Shown one piece after another: positions 20,901 through 31,915 of a stretch of DNA of 64,000 bases (the first letter of the stretch is position 1; each line of letters begins with the position of its first letter). Under the pieces are notes generated by a model, which was not told the origin of the DNA, searched no databases, and saw only the letters and a program-made list of their open reading frames with translations. Location of the stretch: positions 4,774,001-4,838,000 of the forward strand of contig NC_046676.1 in the NCBI RefSeq assembly GCF_003369915.1, in the 5' to 3' direction. A program made the position numbers and the translations under genes. Origin of the DNA: Drosophila miranda (Eukaryota; Arthropoda; Insecta; Diptera; Drosophilidae).

Positions 20901-22364
20901 TCATAGCTCGTTGTGCGCTGCACCGGATTCAGAGGCCATCTCCTGGGGCCGCACCACAGAGCCCCAGAACAGGGGAAGGTCCGCTCGATGGACCAGAGCA
21001 TAGATGAATGGATGATCGGCATGGAACTCAATGGGTTCCGCTAATGATACAATACTGCGCTTCATTCGGACCACGGCGCCTGTGGGGAAGATGCGAGAAG
21101 ACAACACAAGAGACACGGATGAAGAAGTGCGACACAGGCATGCAAAGGATGGAATGCGAGTTCGGTGATCGGTGATGGAATGTAAATGGGATTGGATTAG
21201 CACTCACCAGTGGCTGCTGCCGCCTCGGTGCCCTCCTCGTTAACATCGATGAAGGCTTTGTGGATGATGGCCGACACCTTCAACTGCTCGGGACTCTGAA
21301 GCATTTTGTTGAATTCTGCATTGTTGCCGAACATCTTGGACATGCCCAGCTGGTGAGGGAGAGGGAACAACAGACATTAGAACCTGCTTGAAAGCCGCTA
21401 TAAAAGATTTCGATTCCCACCTGCTTGAATACCTCTGACAGCTCCACCTGGAATTCTGCCCTGAACTTGGGCAGCTTGACCACCACCTCGGTCTTCTGCA
21501 GCGACTGGGTGATCACGGACAGCGGCGTTCCCCGTAGTTTCTCCTCCAGCACCGGCAGGCCAGTCCTGCTATTGGGCAGAACAACCAGCATGGACAAATC
21601 CGAGTCCGCGTAGGCCAATTCCAAGGCAGCGGCACCCAGGTCGGGCAGATCTGCATAGCGGAATTTTTTCTTCAAGTTCATCATCGGTACCTTTGTGCTA
21701 TGGTCCTCGTTCAGGTGGAATAACTCCTGCTGAGTGGCGTGCTGGGGGAACTTGTGCTCCCAGGTGCCCTTGAAGTGGATGGCATTGACCAGGACCAGGC
21801 GCGAGTTGGCGTCCAGGGCGCTGGACGGCACCAGGTCCTTGATCAGATTATTGGTACTCTGTTCCACCCACGCGTTGATGGTGCCTGCTGCCTGTGCGCT
21901 CTCGGCAAAGTTTACGCTCTGCGCCGCCGAGAGGAACTCCTTGGTGAGCAGCTGGTTGAACTCCTCGCGAAGCGGGTATCCCTGCATCACGAAGATCTTG
22001 TTGGCTATGTGCAGGATCTGGCTCTTCTCGTAGGCGGCCAGCACTTGGTGGAAACTCTGGGCTATCTTTGCAGCGTCGCTCGAGACCAGTCCCAGGCCTC
22101 GGTCCAGCTCCGCGGCCGTCTCCCCCTCGGCTCCCAGGCGGGCCATGGCCGCGCAGGTCTGTATGGAGAAGGGGGAGAAGACCACGTTCTCGCCAGGCTT
22201 CAGCAGCGACAGCTTCTGGTACACGTTCAGGGAGAAGATGGCCAGCCGGCGTGAGAATTCCACTTCTGTGGTTTCTGCCATCGTGACGTCACTGGCGGTC
22301 TGGACCGGCTCGACGAACGGAGAAAGGGTGATGGTAAGGAAGAGCAGCGAGAGCAGCCAGTAAG
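20901..22364 (-). CDS. Spn42Da: serpin Spn42Da, furin-type isoform
   Basis: Serpins trap serine proteases by insertion of a cleaved reactive loop. Exons: 21421-22364 (core, begins after acceptor CTTGCAG), 21208-21349 (ends at the hinge [10 protein letters not shown]) and 20901-21079 (cassette A). Cassette A encodes [11 protein letters not shown], in which R-M-K-R fits the furin consensus R-X-K-R. It ends in HNEL, a KDEL-type ER-retention signal. This matches what is known of D. melanogaster Spn42Da (Spn4A), an ER-retained proprotein-convertase inhibitor with an HDEL end and alternative loop exons. The core exon is open above a hydrophobic run ([20 protein letters not shown]), a signal peptide, but I could not place the upstream start exon. 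The internal ATG at 22279-22281 would give a 393-aa form without a signal. FNRs such as the shutter and breach regions look normal. Confidence 0.93.
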
Positions 22365-23462
22365 CTGCAAGGGAAAGAGTGGAATGAGCTTTGATTTCAT
22401 ATGAAGATTTGTATACAATATTTATGTAATTTTTGTGGACCGATGAGTCACCTCCACAAATGTTCGTCACTATTCCACTATGTTTTGCCGTCTCGGTGGC
22501 GATTTACACGGCTCTTTTATCTGAAATATTTACTGCGTCCGCTAATTGTTGATTTGAGCTTTCTCCAGTACCGCCCCTCTTCTTTATTTTCGATTTGTTT
22601 GCTTTTGTTTTCTTTTGTCCGCTGCCCCCACGCTCTTGGTTCCAAATGAATGGCGCTCTCCGAGTGCTCATCGATTTTATGCTTTTATATCTGGCCACAC
22701 CACAACAACAATTGGTTCTCTTGCCGCTCACATCCAATATATGTATGCATGTGAATATATCCAAAGTATACTAACACAAGGTGGTACATTCCCAGAAAGC
22801 TCTCTTGGACATTATGCAAGTTGGTGTATTAATTAACATTATTTAATAATAGTGATAATAAAACAAGTCATTTTTTAATTTTGATTTCACAGCTGCACAA
22901 AAAACATCTATTCTTTACTGCTTCTCTCTCGCATCAAACATGGCGTCGAAGACCAGAAAGGAGGGAGTACACACCCTTCCATAATTGTATCATGCCTATG
23001 ACATCACACCAAAACTAAATAAACTGGTTCTTCTCTTTATATTTACATCCACTGCTAGTTCTCTTAGCTCTGTAACTTTAATCAACGCGCACTGTTCTCT
23101 TCTCTCGTAGCTCTCTTACCATTTAATTCCACAGGTCTATGCATTCTCCAAGGTGTACTTTTCTAGCGCTAATTAGTGCATTCAATCAACCTATTTCCAC
23201 AAATGTACGTTTCATACTGACTCCAGTGTGCTCTTATCAGCCCAAGCCTGGTTCTGGCACACCGCGAGCTCCGCTTAAATATTTCTAGAATGCTGATAAG
23301 AAAACAAACCCCAATGTTTGTTTTTTACTGTTTCGAAAATACTATCGCGTAAACAATATAACTCTATGCACATTTAAAGATTAGAGTTGTATTCTTATTC
23401 AATTAATTTTAGAATAATAATTTATGATAGAATAATAATCTATGATAGAATAATAATTTATG
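22365..23462. other. gap between Spn42Da and the next serpin
   Basis: It should contain the 5' end of Spn42Da and the 3' end of the next minus-strand serpin. A run of AT-rich tandem units (TATGATAGAATAATAAT type, about 23410-23460) lies just below the stop of that serpin. I could not place the first exon of Spn42Da and see no other coding sequence. Confidence 0.5.
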
Positions 23463-24715
23463 TTACACCTCAGCCGTCACTCTTCCCACAAAGAGGATGT
23501 CATGATTGCGATCACAGATAGTATAGTAGAAGGGTCTGTTGGCGTGAAAGGCCTTTGGTCGATCCACTGGGGTGGCGGGCAGGCTTCGCATTACCATAAC
23601 AGCAGCTAGTGAGAGGAATGGAAGTGTTAGTCCGGTAGAAATTCCTTTGGGCACTCACCCGTTGCGGCGGCCGCTTCCGTTCCCACCTCGTTGACATCTA
23701 TGAAGGCTTTGTGTAATATCTGAGAGACCTTGATGGCCTCCTGGGACTCCAAAATCTGGCCCAGCTCGGCCTCGTCGCTGAATATACGCTTCATGCCCAT
23801 CTAAGAAACGTCAAGGATCTTACATCGACTGTTTTTCAACAAACTATTAGCCAGGCTAACCTTCTTAAAGGCTGAGGACAACTCCTGCTCGAATTCGACT
23901 CTAAACTTTGGGATCTTGACATCAACTTGTATGAGGGACATTTCGGATGTAATAGCCTTTAAGGAGGTGGTCGGTAGCTTTTGCTCCAGAGTCTTCAGAC
24001 CTGTACTTTCGTTGGGCAAAATTATAATCATGGATAGGTTGCAGTCTGTGTATAGCATTTTGATGGCTCTTGCCCCCAGTTTGGGCAGTTCCGCATACAT
24101 AAATTTGTGCACAACCTTCATCATGGGCACCTTGATGGGCTTGCCCTTCTCCAGGAAAAACTCCTCCTCGCGCGTATCCTCCTCATCGAACCTTATGGAC
24201 CAGACGCCCTTAAAGTAGATGGCATTGACTAGGACCAGGCGAGTGCTGTTGGTCAGGGCGCCCGGGCTGACAATATTCTTGATGAGCTTGTTGGTCTCCT
24301 CCTCCACCCAACTGTTGATGGTCTCCGTAGCTGAGCTGCTCCCGAAGTCGATGCTCATCGGCTTGGAGTGATACTTCTTCTCCAGAATACTGGCAAACCT
24401 CTGATTGGGCTTGCACTCCTTCATGATGAACAGCTTGTTTGCCATCTTCAGGGCCTTGCACTTCCGAAAGGCAGAGAATACAGCCTCGAGGCCATCGGCT
24501 ATTTTGTCCACATTGCTGACACTGAACCGCAGTCCCTCGTCCAGTTCCCGTGCTGTGGCCGTCCCCTCCTCTGCCCCCATGCGCACCATTGCCGCACACA
24601 TTTGTATGGACAGGGGCGAGTAAATGAGATTCTTGCCGGGATTCGCATTGCTTAATTGCTCATGCAGGCCATAGCCGAACTCCTCCAGGTTCTTGGTTGC
24701 ACTAGGATCTGTCAT
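23463..24715 (-). CDS. serpin, Spn42D cluster paralogue, intracellular type
   Basis: Three exons: 23861-24715, 23659-23800 (142 nt) and 23463-23605, giving 379 aa. The start ATG (24713-24715) leads straight into serpin helix A with no signal peptide, so the product is likely cytosolic or unconventionally released. Serpin signatures present: [33 protein letters not shown] and the end [13 protein letters not shown]. The hinge VGTEAAAAT is of inhibitory type (small residues P12-P9). Counting from P14 Thr, the scissile bond is Arg-Ser ([11 protein letters not shown]), suggesting a trypsin-like target. A possible 5' UTR splice acceptor (TATTCCAG) lies just upstream. Divergent from the plus-strand serpin at 25624, so the 0.9 kb between them may be a shared promoter region. 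I did not assign it to a specific 42D orthologue. Confidence 0.92.
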
Positions 24716-25623
24716 CGTTGTTTATCGGAGCAACTTCTTATGCTGGAATATAATGGATGGGTTACTCATTCCCAATATCTCTCTGTAGCTTTCTCTCTTT
24801 CTCCCAGCTTTCTTCCCAGACTAGCTATCGCCTATACTACTAGAGCCTGAATCGCTCGTCTTCTGATTAATATCAGCCTAATGTTCTCTCTCTCGCGCTG
24901 AGGCACTTGCTTCCTCTCTTGGAATTTATCTAATCGAGACACAGTGCGCTCTGAGTACCGGTCTGAGTCACGATAAACACCCACACCGCTGGGCGTTAGT
25001 CAGCTCCGTACCGCCAGCCGAACACCTACCACCGAGAGCTGCACTGCTCGATTCCGTTTCCCAAATTTAATTATATTTCTATCTCCTCGTCGAGAAGTAA
25101 GTAAACAATCAATAAGAGCGTGGCTGGCATGGTGTAGAGACTCGGTTATTCTCACCTGCTGAAGCCAATCAAATCTTATCAGGGGATGTCCACGACTTCT
25201 GCCTTTCATTCCCTGCCAGTAGCAATTGGCGGATTATCGGACAGCTCCACGACACAAAGAAATTAAAAACAGATTCCAATTTGACAGAAGTTTCCAAACA
25301 CTAAGCAAAATCGAAGTTTTTTTATTATCGAGTGAGGCGACTCATCATATTATAGTATATACAGTACAGTATAGTATATAGTACACACATATGTCGCCCA
25401 TGCGACAATTTAACATCACGATATCTATATGGGATTGGCTATATGGGAAAAAAATTAATTAAAAGTATTTGAATGTGATTTCGACTATCGGTGCCACAAC
25501 CATCCATCTATTGAACGTCTATTTGTATTCACATTTGCTGAGAAGCACATTGACATTCGAAAGTGAAAAAATACACCAAATTGATTTTAAAAAGTGAGAT
25601 AAAATATATTTTTGTACTTGCAG
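24716..25623. promoter_or_regulatory. divergent intergenic region between two serpins
   Basis: About 900 bp between head-to-head serpins. It includes TATA-rich repeats (TATAGTATATACAGTACAG and following, about 25350-25392) and a splice acceptor (TACTTGCAG) immediately before the ATG at 25624, so the plus-strand gene has a non-coding first exon here. Exact start sites not determined. Confidence 0.45.
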
Positions 25624-26967
25624 ATGACGCTGGCCGAGGATAGCAGAAATCAGTTTTCTCGGGAACTGGTGGATGCCATCACAAAGAATGTTCTCCAGCA
25701 GAGTAGCCAGCCAGGCGTCAACACAGTCTTCTCGCCGGCCTCCATACAGAGCTGTCTGACGCTGGCCTTCATGGGGGCATCTGGATCGACGGCCGAGGAG
25801 TTGCGAAAGAGCCTGCACCTGGGCCCGGGCGACAAGGCGCACATTGCCCGATCCTTTGGCGAGTTCTGGACAACCAACTGCAACTACGGCGATAGGGGAC
25901 CCCTTCTGAAGTCTGTGAACCGCTTGTATGTGAACGAAACGCTGGAACTGCAGCCGGAGTTCAATGCGTTTGCCTGGGACTTCTTTAAGTCCAAGGCAGA
26001 GCCCGTAAAGTTCTCCGACGCTGTGGCCGTGACGGGGCAGATCAACTCCTGGGTAAAGGAGCAGACGGAAGACAAAATCAGAGAGCTGCTGCAGGCCGAT
26101 GCGGTCAACCAGGACACGAGTGCGGTGCTCATCAACGCTCTTTACTTCAAGGGCAAATGGAAGAAGCCGTTCACTCCCGAGATCACGGAACAGGACGACT
26201 TCTTTTTGAATTTGCGAGACAGCGTTAAGGTGGACATGATGTACCAGGAGGACAAGTTCAAGTACGCCGAGCTGCCCCTCTTGCGAGCACGGGCCGTGCA
26301 GCTACCCTACGAGAACTCGAACATCTCCATGCTGATCATCTTGCCCGACACTACGTGCGGCATACTAGATCTGGAGGAGCGATTGAAGTCGGTGGATCTG
26401 GCCGATATTGAGGGGGCCATGACCTTGGATGATGTCGATATAGCCTTGCCCAAGCTGACCATCGAATTCGATGTGGATCTCAAGGACGTACTCAATCAGG
26501 TGAGAAGAGCGTGCCCCGTCTGATAATCCGAACTGATCTGATGTTTTTCGGTAGCTGGGGATATCGGAGGTATTTGGCAACGAGGCTAATCTGGACGGAC
26601 TCTTCACCACAAAGACGGGGCAGAAGATCTCGGCGGCCAAGCATCGCGGATACATCAGCATCAACGAGGCAGGGTCTGAGGCAGCGGCCGCGACATGTGA
26701 GTAGATTTTCCCCTATTCCGGCAATGACGTTTCCAGCTATTTGCTTATGCTTACATGCTTCCCCTTGCAGTCATGAAAATTGTGCCGATGAGTCTGAACA
26801 TGAGCAAGAAGCTGTTCAAAGTGGACCACCCATTCGTTTTCTATATACGCAGCAGCCAGGCGGTCTTCTTCGCCGGTCGCGTCGTCTCCCCCAGTGATCT
26901 GAAGAGAGAGTCCATTGCATCACTGGACACTTCAAGTTCTGCTAATATCAGCCAAGAGAGTAAATAA
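25624..26967 (+). CDS. serpin, Spn42D cluster paralogue, extended C-terminus
   Basis: Three exons: 25624-26499, 26555-26696 (142 nt) and 26771-26967, giving 404 aa. No signal peptide: the ATG opens directly onto helix A (RNQFSRELVDAIT). Signatures: VNTVFSPASIQSCLTLAFMG, SAVLINALYFKGKW, FKVDHPFVFYIRSSQAVFF. Hinge AGSEAAAAT is inhibitory in type. Counting from P14 Ser, the scissile bond is Met-Ser in FMKIVPM|SLNM, which suggests an elastase- or chymotrypsin-like target. After the normal serpin end (AGRVVSP) there is a 21-residue Ser-rich tail, unusual for the family. The stop codon TAA overlaps a poly(A) signal AATAAA (26963-26968). The next serpin starts only about 150 bp downstream. Confidence 0.93.
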
Positions 26968-26968
26968 A
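26963..26968 (+). terminator. poly(A) signal overlapping the serpin stop codon
   Basis: AATAAA shares TAA with the stop codon at 26965-26967, implying a very short 3' UTR. This fits the tight spacing to the next gene. Confidence 0.5.
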
Positions 26969-27118
26969 AATCATTTGAGAACCCACTCAATCGTTTCAAT
27001 TGAGCTGCAGTCAGAGCCCGCAATCTTCTACTAGCTCCCGTGTATAACACGTCTCAGAGCAAACTCCGCTCTATTCATAGGCACGCTCATCGGCGAACAG
27101 TTCTTTGGAGGCAATCAA

Positions 27119-28453
27119 ATGAGATTCTACATGTGTAAGTTGGAGGCTGAGATCAATAGCTGGCTGAGTCTAAAGTTCACGCTATCCCCATCTCGCCGCA
27201 GGCCTTACGCTCTTGGCAGCCTTTGTGGCTTGCCAAGCCTCGGAGGAGATTTACCAAATACTGGCCAAAGATTATTATGCCAGCAAGAATCTCATCATCT
27301 CCCCCTTCGCCATCGATACCATCCTTAGTCTGGTCTACATGGGAGCTGCAGGCGCTACCGCCACAGAGCTGCAAAACTACCTGAAATTATCGTCAGAGGA
27401 CAAGCAACTGGTGACCAGCAAGTACAACGAGGTCCTCGACGGCCTCTTCCAGCCACGAGCGGATAGTCCCACCTTGAAGCTGGCAAACCGCATTTATGTC
27501 AACGATCGTTTCCGTTTGAAGGAGGAGTATAACCAGGTGGTCCGTGACGCCTTTCATGCTGATGCACAGATGTTTAGCGTCGCCGGCGGGGTGGATCCGA
27601 CAGAAAGTATCAACAAGTGGGTACAGGAACAGACGAATGGCAAGATCTTGAATCTTCTGGAGCCCAACAGCCTCAAGCCCGACGTGATGGCAGTGCTACT
27701 GAATGCCATCTACTTCAAGGGTGAGTGGCAGTCCAAGTTCGATGCCAGCAACACTCAGGAGGGCAATTTCTGGGTGACGGGAGAAGAAACGGTTCCCGTT
27801 CAGATGATGTCTCAAACGGGTTACTTTAAGGCCCGCTACTTCACCGATCTCCAGGCACAAGTGATCGAGCTCCCGTACCTGAACTCCAACCTTTCCATGT
27901 TCCTGTTCCTGCCCAAGGAACGCGATGGCCTCGGAGCTATGGAACAGAAAATCTCTGGCTTCTCTCGGCAATTGCATTGTATGGAGGCTGTTGTGAAGTT
28001 GCCTAAGTTCAAAATAGAGTGCGGCGAAGACCTTAAGGGAACCCTCCAAAAGGTAAAAAAAAAATAGTCCACTATACATGTGCCTCGTTCAACCTCACCC
28101 TTGCAGTTGGGCATCCGAGAGCTGTTCACCGACGATTCCGATCTGAGCGGCCTATTGGGAGATAAGGCCAACGGGAAGATCAGCAAATTTGCTCACAAAG
28201 CGGCTTTGGACGTCAACGAGGAGGGGGCCGAGGCCTCTGCCGCCACATGTACGTGCGATTTGCTTATCAGACCTGATTATGGGTCTATGATTATACTCAC
28301 GTACATAAATGCTTATATATTTGGTGATTCACAGATGGAATGATCACCAATCGCTCGAGCTTCACCATGGTGCTTAGCTTCGATCATCCCTTTGCTTTCG
28401 TCATACGGGATCAGAGAACTATCTACTTCCAGGGTCATGTGGTCAGCCCCTGA
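27119..28453 (+). CDS. secreted serpin, Spn42D cluster paralogue
   Basis: Four exons: 27119-27134, 27202-28052, 28107-28248 (142 nt) and 28335-28453, giving 375 aa. The tiny first exon (MRFYM plus one base) joins to give a signal peptide MRFYMCLTLLAAFVACQA, so the product is secreted. Signatures: NLIISPFAIDTILSLVYMGA, AVLLNAIYFKGEW, SFDHPFAFVIRDQRTIYF. The hinge EEGAEASAAT is close to inhibitory consensus, with Ala at P14 and Ser at P11. The predicted scissile bond is Arg-Ser (YGMITNR|SSF), a trypsin-like or SP-protease target. The transcript likely ends near ATTAAA at about 28484. The start is chosen because the ATG plus donor GTAAGT gives the only good signal peptide. Confidence 0.92.
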
Positions 28454-28551
28454 GTAATCGTTATGCTGTATACGGATGTCAAATTAAACGAAAATATTAT
28501 CAAAACATATAAACAACAAGCGGGATCGCGGCAAGGGCAGCGATTCTACTT

Positions 28552-28581
28552 TTATACCCGGTACTCAGTCAGTATAAATGT
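28552..28581 (+). mobile_element. possible DINE-1-like end fragment
   Basis: TTATACCCGGTACTCAGTCAG resembles the palindromic end of the DINE-1-like copies in this window (TATACCCGATACTTAGTCAG). Only about 25 bp, so it may be a relic or chance. Confidence 0.3.
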
Positions 28582-28627
28582 GAACTTATGATTTAGGTAC
28601 TTTATACAATATATTTTATATAAAAAT

Positions 28628-28631
28628 ATAA
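28628..28631. repeat. target site duplication ATAA, left
   Basis: ATAA directly before the first LTR base of element 1. The same ATAA follows the second LTR at 41013-41016. Confidence 0.75.
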
Positions 28632-30984
28632 TGTAAGGAAGTTCTCAGGCCGAGGTACAGCTTCTCAGTCTGTCCAGGGCCCGGTCCTTCCCCACAGCAA
28701 AATTTGTTGTGTGAGGACCTAAGGGGAGAGCCGCTCGTGGCGAAAGCGCGCCCGTGGGGTTGATCGTGGGACGGTCGGGCCTGGCCCGGCCACGAGGCGT
28801 GGGTGAAGCCGTGCTTGGGAGCTGCAGAGACGGGCGTTGGGGGTCATGTGTGGCGGGAGACGGGGTTTGGGTCAGGGATCGGAAAGGTGTGGGAGAGGGG
28901 AGCCCAGCCTAGCAGATGCCGCATGATCCACGACTCACATCTGCGTCGCCGGGTCCCCCGGGCGAGGGTGTAGGAGAGGGAACCCAGCTTTGCGAATGCC
29001 GCGTGAATCCACGACTCACATCCAGCATCGCCGGGTCCCCAGGGGAGAAAGGTATAGGAGAGGGAAAACCCAGCTTGGTGAATGCCGCATGAATCCACGA
29101 CTCACATCCACTTCGCCGGGCCTCCCGGGAAAAGGGAAGAGAGGGGGAGGGGGTGAGTGACTCCTACGGCGAATGTTCTGAGGCAGAGATTGGGTTGAGG
29201 TTGGTGTCTTTATTGATTTCGGATCATTTCCCTACTTAAAATCCCGAGCCTGCAGCGGGGAAATAAACGCCAAAATAAATATCATAAACAACATGTGGGC
29301 ATGGATATGTAAAGAAACTGCGGGAATGTTCTGCTTATACCTGCCTACTGCACCGATCTATCCCCCAGAGCTCACATACGTGAGGTGGCTCACCCTTGTG
29401 TCCCTTCTTTGGGTCCTGTTCCCCCACGGCGGGTCCTCGTCACTTCGGTGGCTTCCTTTGCACACCGCGTGGGTGCGGTCACAGCTGGTTTCATTCACCG
29501 CGTGCGGGCGAGCCCGGCTTATTGCGTACACGGCGCGGTCCCGGCTCACTTTTCACATCTATTTTGGCTTCCGCCGCACAACCGGTCTGGCTCAGCCCTC
29601 GGAGATCACTCCCGAGCTTGGCTCGCGCTGGACCGTGCCAGGCCTCGGCTTTTCTTTTTCGCAGCTTCTCTGCCGCTTCGCTGCTGCGCCGCCTTCGACT
29701 GCCGGCCTCGGCTGCGTGGGTGTATGGCTGCGTGGGTGTATTGCCTGCTTCGCCGTCGGCTCTTTTCCTCGGCTGCGTGGGCGTAAGACCGATCGGCGGC
29801 TTCTCTGCCGCTTCGCTCTCTTTCATGTTGTCTCTTTTCGTCTGCGTATAGCCGTTCTCTTCCTTGCGTTGGCTGCGTGGGCGTAAGAGCGTATCTCTTT
29901 CGTGTTGGTTCTCTTGGTTTTTAGTTTTCTCAAATGTGCAATATTGTGGATGCAACAGATTTTCGTCCTTTGTGTGGGCGGAAGGGGGTGGGGCGAAATT
30001 TTGAGATACACGTTTTATAGTAAGATCTAACAGGAGTGCGGATACCAAATTTGGTTACTCTAGCCTTAATAGTCTCTGAGATTTTTGAATATCCCCAGAT
30101 TTTCGTCCTTTGCAGGGGCGGAAGGGGGTGTGGCGAAATTTTGAAACAAACTCGTCTCGGTCCGATATATTAGGAGTGTGGATACCAAATTTGGTTGCTC
30201 TAGCTTTTGAAGTCTCTGAGATCTAGGCGCTAATGTTTTACTCTAAGCGTAGCCGTGCTACGTGTGTGTTAGAGAGAGACAGGGCGAGAAAAAATGAAAT
30301 TGTTTTCTTGATGCTGGCTATAATAATAATACGATCCAATTCAGATTCCGCAGTCTTAAAGATATGGTCATTCTCTACAATTCTACGTTTTTGGTTTTCT
30401 CATATCTTTAAAATTGTGGATGCCACAGATTTTCGTCCTTTGTGGGGGCGGAAGTGGGCGGGGCGAAGTTTTGAAATATTTTTGTAGCAGTGACATATCA
30501 CAGAAGACTGGATCCAAAACATCGTTGCTCTAGATCTTATAGTCTTTGAGCACTAGGCGCTGAAGGGGACGGACAGACGGACAGACGGACGGACGGACAG
30601 ACGGACAGACAGACATGGCTCAATCGACTCGGCTATTGATGCTGATCAAGAATATATATACTTTATGGGGTCGGAAACGATTCCTTTTGGACGTTACACA
30701 CATCCACTTTTACCACAAATCTAATATACCCCAATACTCATTTTGAGTATCGGGTATAAAAAGGCCTACTGTTTTCGGGTTTCTTAGCCTATTTCTTACT
30801 TTAATGGGTGAAAATAAGGATTCATTGTTGCTTATCTTGGTAATACTAATAATAATAGAAGTAATAAAATCGGATAATAGTGATAATGAACTGAGATAAT
30901 AATGAAATTAGATAACAAGCCGTCGGGGCGGTCCCTTCAGGGGATGGTGTCGTGGTCAGTGTTGTGGAGGCTTATGCCTTCACA
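28632..30984 (-). repeat. element 1, 3' LTR (with nested DINE-1-like copy)
   Basis: Starts TGTAAGGAAGTTCTCAGG and ends TATGCCTTCACA, matching the LTR at 39436-41012. A DINE-1-like copy (29917-30758) sits inside and is absent from the other LTR, so it came in after the retrotransposon. Long open frames here are unsupported by-products of GC-rich sequence. Confidence 0.9.
29917..30758 (-). mobile_element. DINE-1/mini-me-like element, partial, in LTR
   Basis: Minus-oriented copy ending GAGTATCGGGTATA, with a (GGAC/AGAC)n tract near 30569-30612, which is the (GTCY)n feature of mini-me/DINE-1 elements. The other end is truncated: it starts inside the element near TTTTTAGTTTTCTC and lacks the GAGTTGCGG hairpin end. 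Confidence 0.75.
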
Positions 30985-30994
30985 CTCCCTTCCT
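30985..30994 (-). promoter_or_regulatory. element 1 polypurine tract
   Basis: On the minus strand AGGAAGGGAG directly precedes the TG of the 3' LTR, the position and composition of a plus-strand primer (PPT). Confidence 0.7.
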
Positions 30995-31696
30995 ACTTCG
31001 GGGTGGGGCGCGGTGAAATGCGCACCAAATTTCCGCTGATGCATACGCGGAAGCGTTGGCCGTGGTGGTGTTCTAGGCTGCGGATCCGGCTGCGCCCGTG
31101 ACGCGCCGCGTTTGCCTGAGCGCTGGCGCCTTCCAGCAGGCTTTGCGGGATGCGGCGGTCAGGCGTGCTTACCCGCCAGGCGACTGGGGCGATTGGCCAT
31201 TCCTGCTCCTCCTGCAGCGCGTTTAGCTCGGGCATCCCCTCGAACGCTGTGAGCAGTCCGCCCGCCTCTGCCTCTTCCAAGCCCAATGACAGGTCGCTGT
31301 CCTCCTTTGGTTGGCTCGGGTTTCCTGGTTCGGCCTCTCGGGCCGTGCAGTTCGTCGGTTCCGGGTTCGGGGCGTTGTGGTCGGTGGGAACTGGCGATAG
31401 CCACTTCATTGGTGCGTGGTCCATCGGGATTCTCCCCTCTTTCCGGGGCTGCCGCCTCCTCCTGCGCGTCCCACTCCTGCAGTCTGGCGTGCCACCCGTC
31501 GTCCCAGCTGGTGTCCGGGATGCTGCGTGATGTTGCCCGGTTCTGCTTGCGGGGTCGGGGAGTGGTGCCTTGCTTGTGGTTGGCTGGTCGTGGACCGTGG
31601 TTGCCTTGAGCTGGGCGGCGACGCACCCCTAGGATGCCCTTCCGTGCCATCCTCTGCCTCTAGAGGCTGTGCGTCGCTCGTCCTTGGGTTGTCCAT
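30993..31696 (-). pseudogene. element 1 downstream ORF, function unknown
   Basis: Between the integrase remnant and the PPT, the minus strand holds overlapping open frames (31406-31696, 31159-31650, 30993-31424) rich in Pro, Arg, Glu and Gly. The best composite is a frame starting at 31650 (MARKGILGVRRRP) and shifting to the frame ending at 30993 (VRISPRPTPK). The position is that of env in errantiviruses, but I see no signal peptide, membrane segment or furin-like envelope feature. I cannot assign a function. A frameshift seems likely. Confidence 0.4.
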
Positions 31697-31915
31697 GTCG
31701 GATCTGGTGGGGGGAAGAAACCTTGTTTGGTTAGAACCTGACCTGTGCCACTGATGTGCCCTGTGCCCTGGGTTTCCCTGATCGGTGCATTTTCTAGTTT
31801 CTGGCTATTTCTTACTCTAATCCCCTAAGGGGAGTTAAGCTATCTTACTGCGTGTGTACGCGGTTGCCCCTTGTGGGGCGAGGACATTACGGCAGCGCAC
31901 TACCATAAGTGGCCC

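Noticed and set aside
29293..29886. Plus-strand open frames of up to 197 codons in the LTR of element 1
   Set aside because: They lie in a GC-rich LTR, overlap each other in all frames and recur only because the LTR is duplicated at 40098-40663.
30569..30612. Short spaced repeats that could suggest a CRISPR-like array or satellite
   Set aside because: It is the (GTCY)n microsatellite of a DINE-1-like element in a eukaryotic genome.
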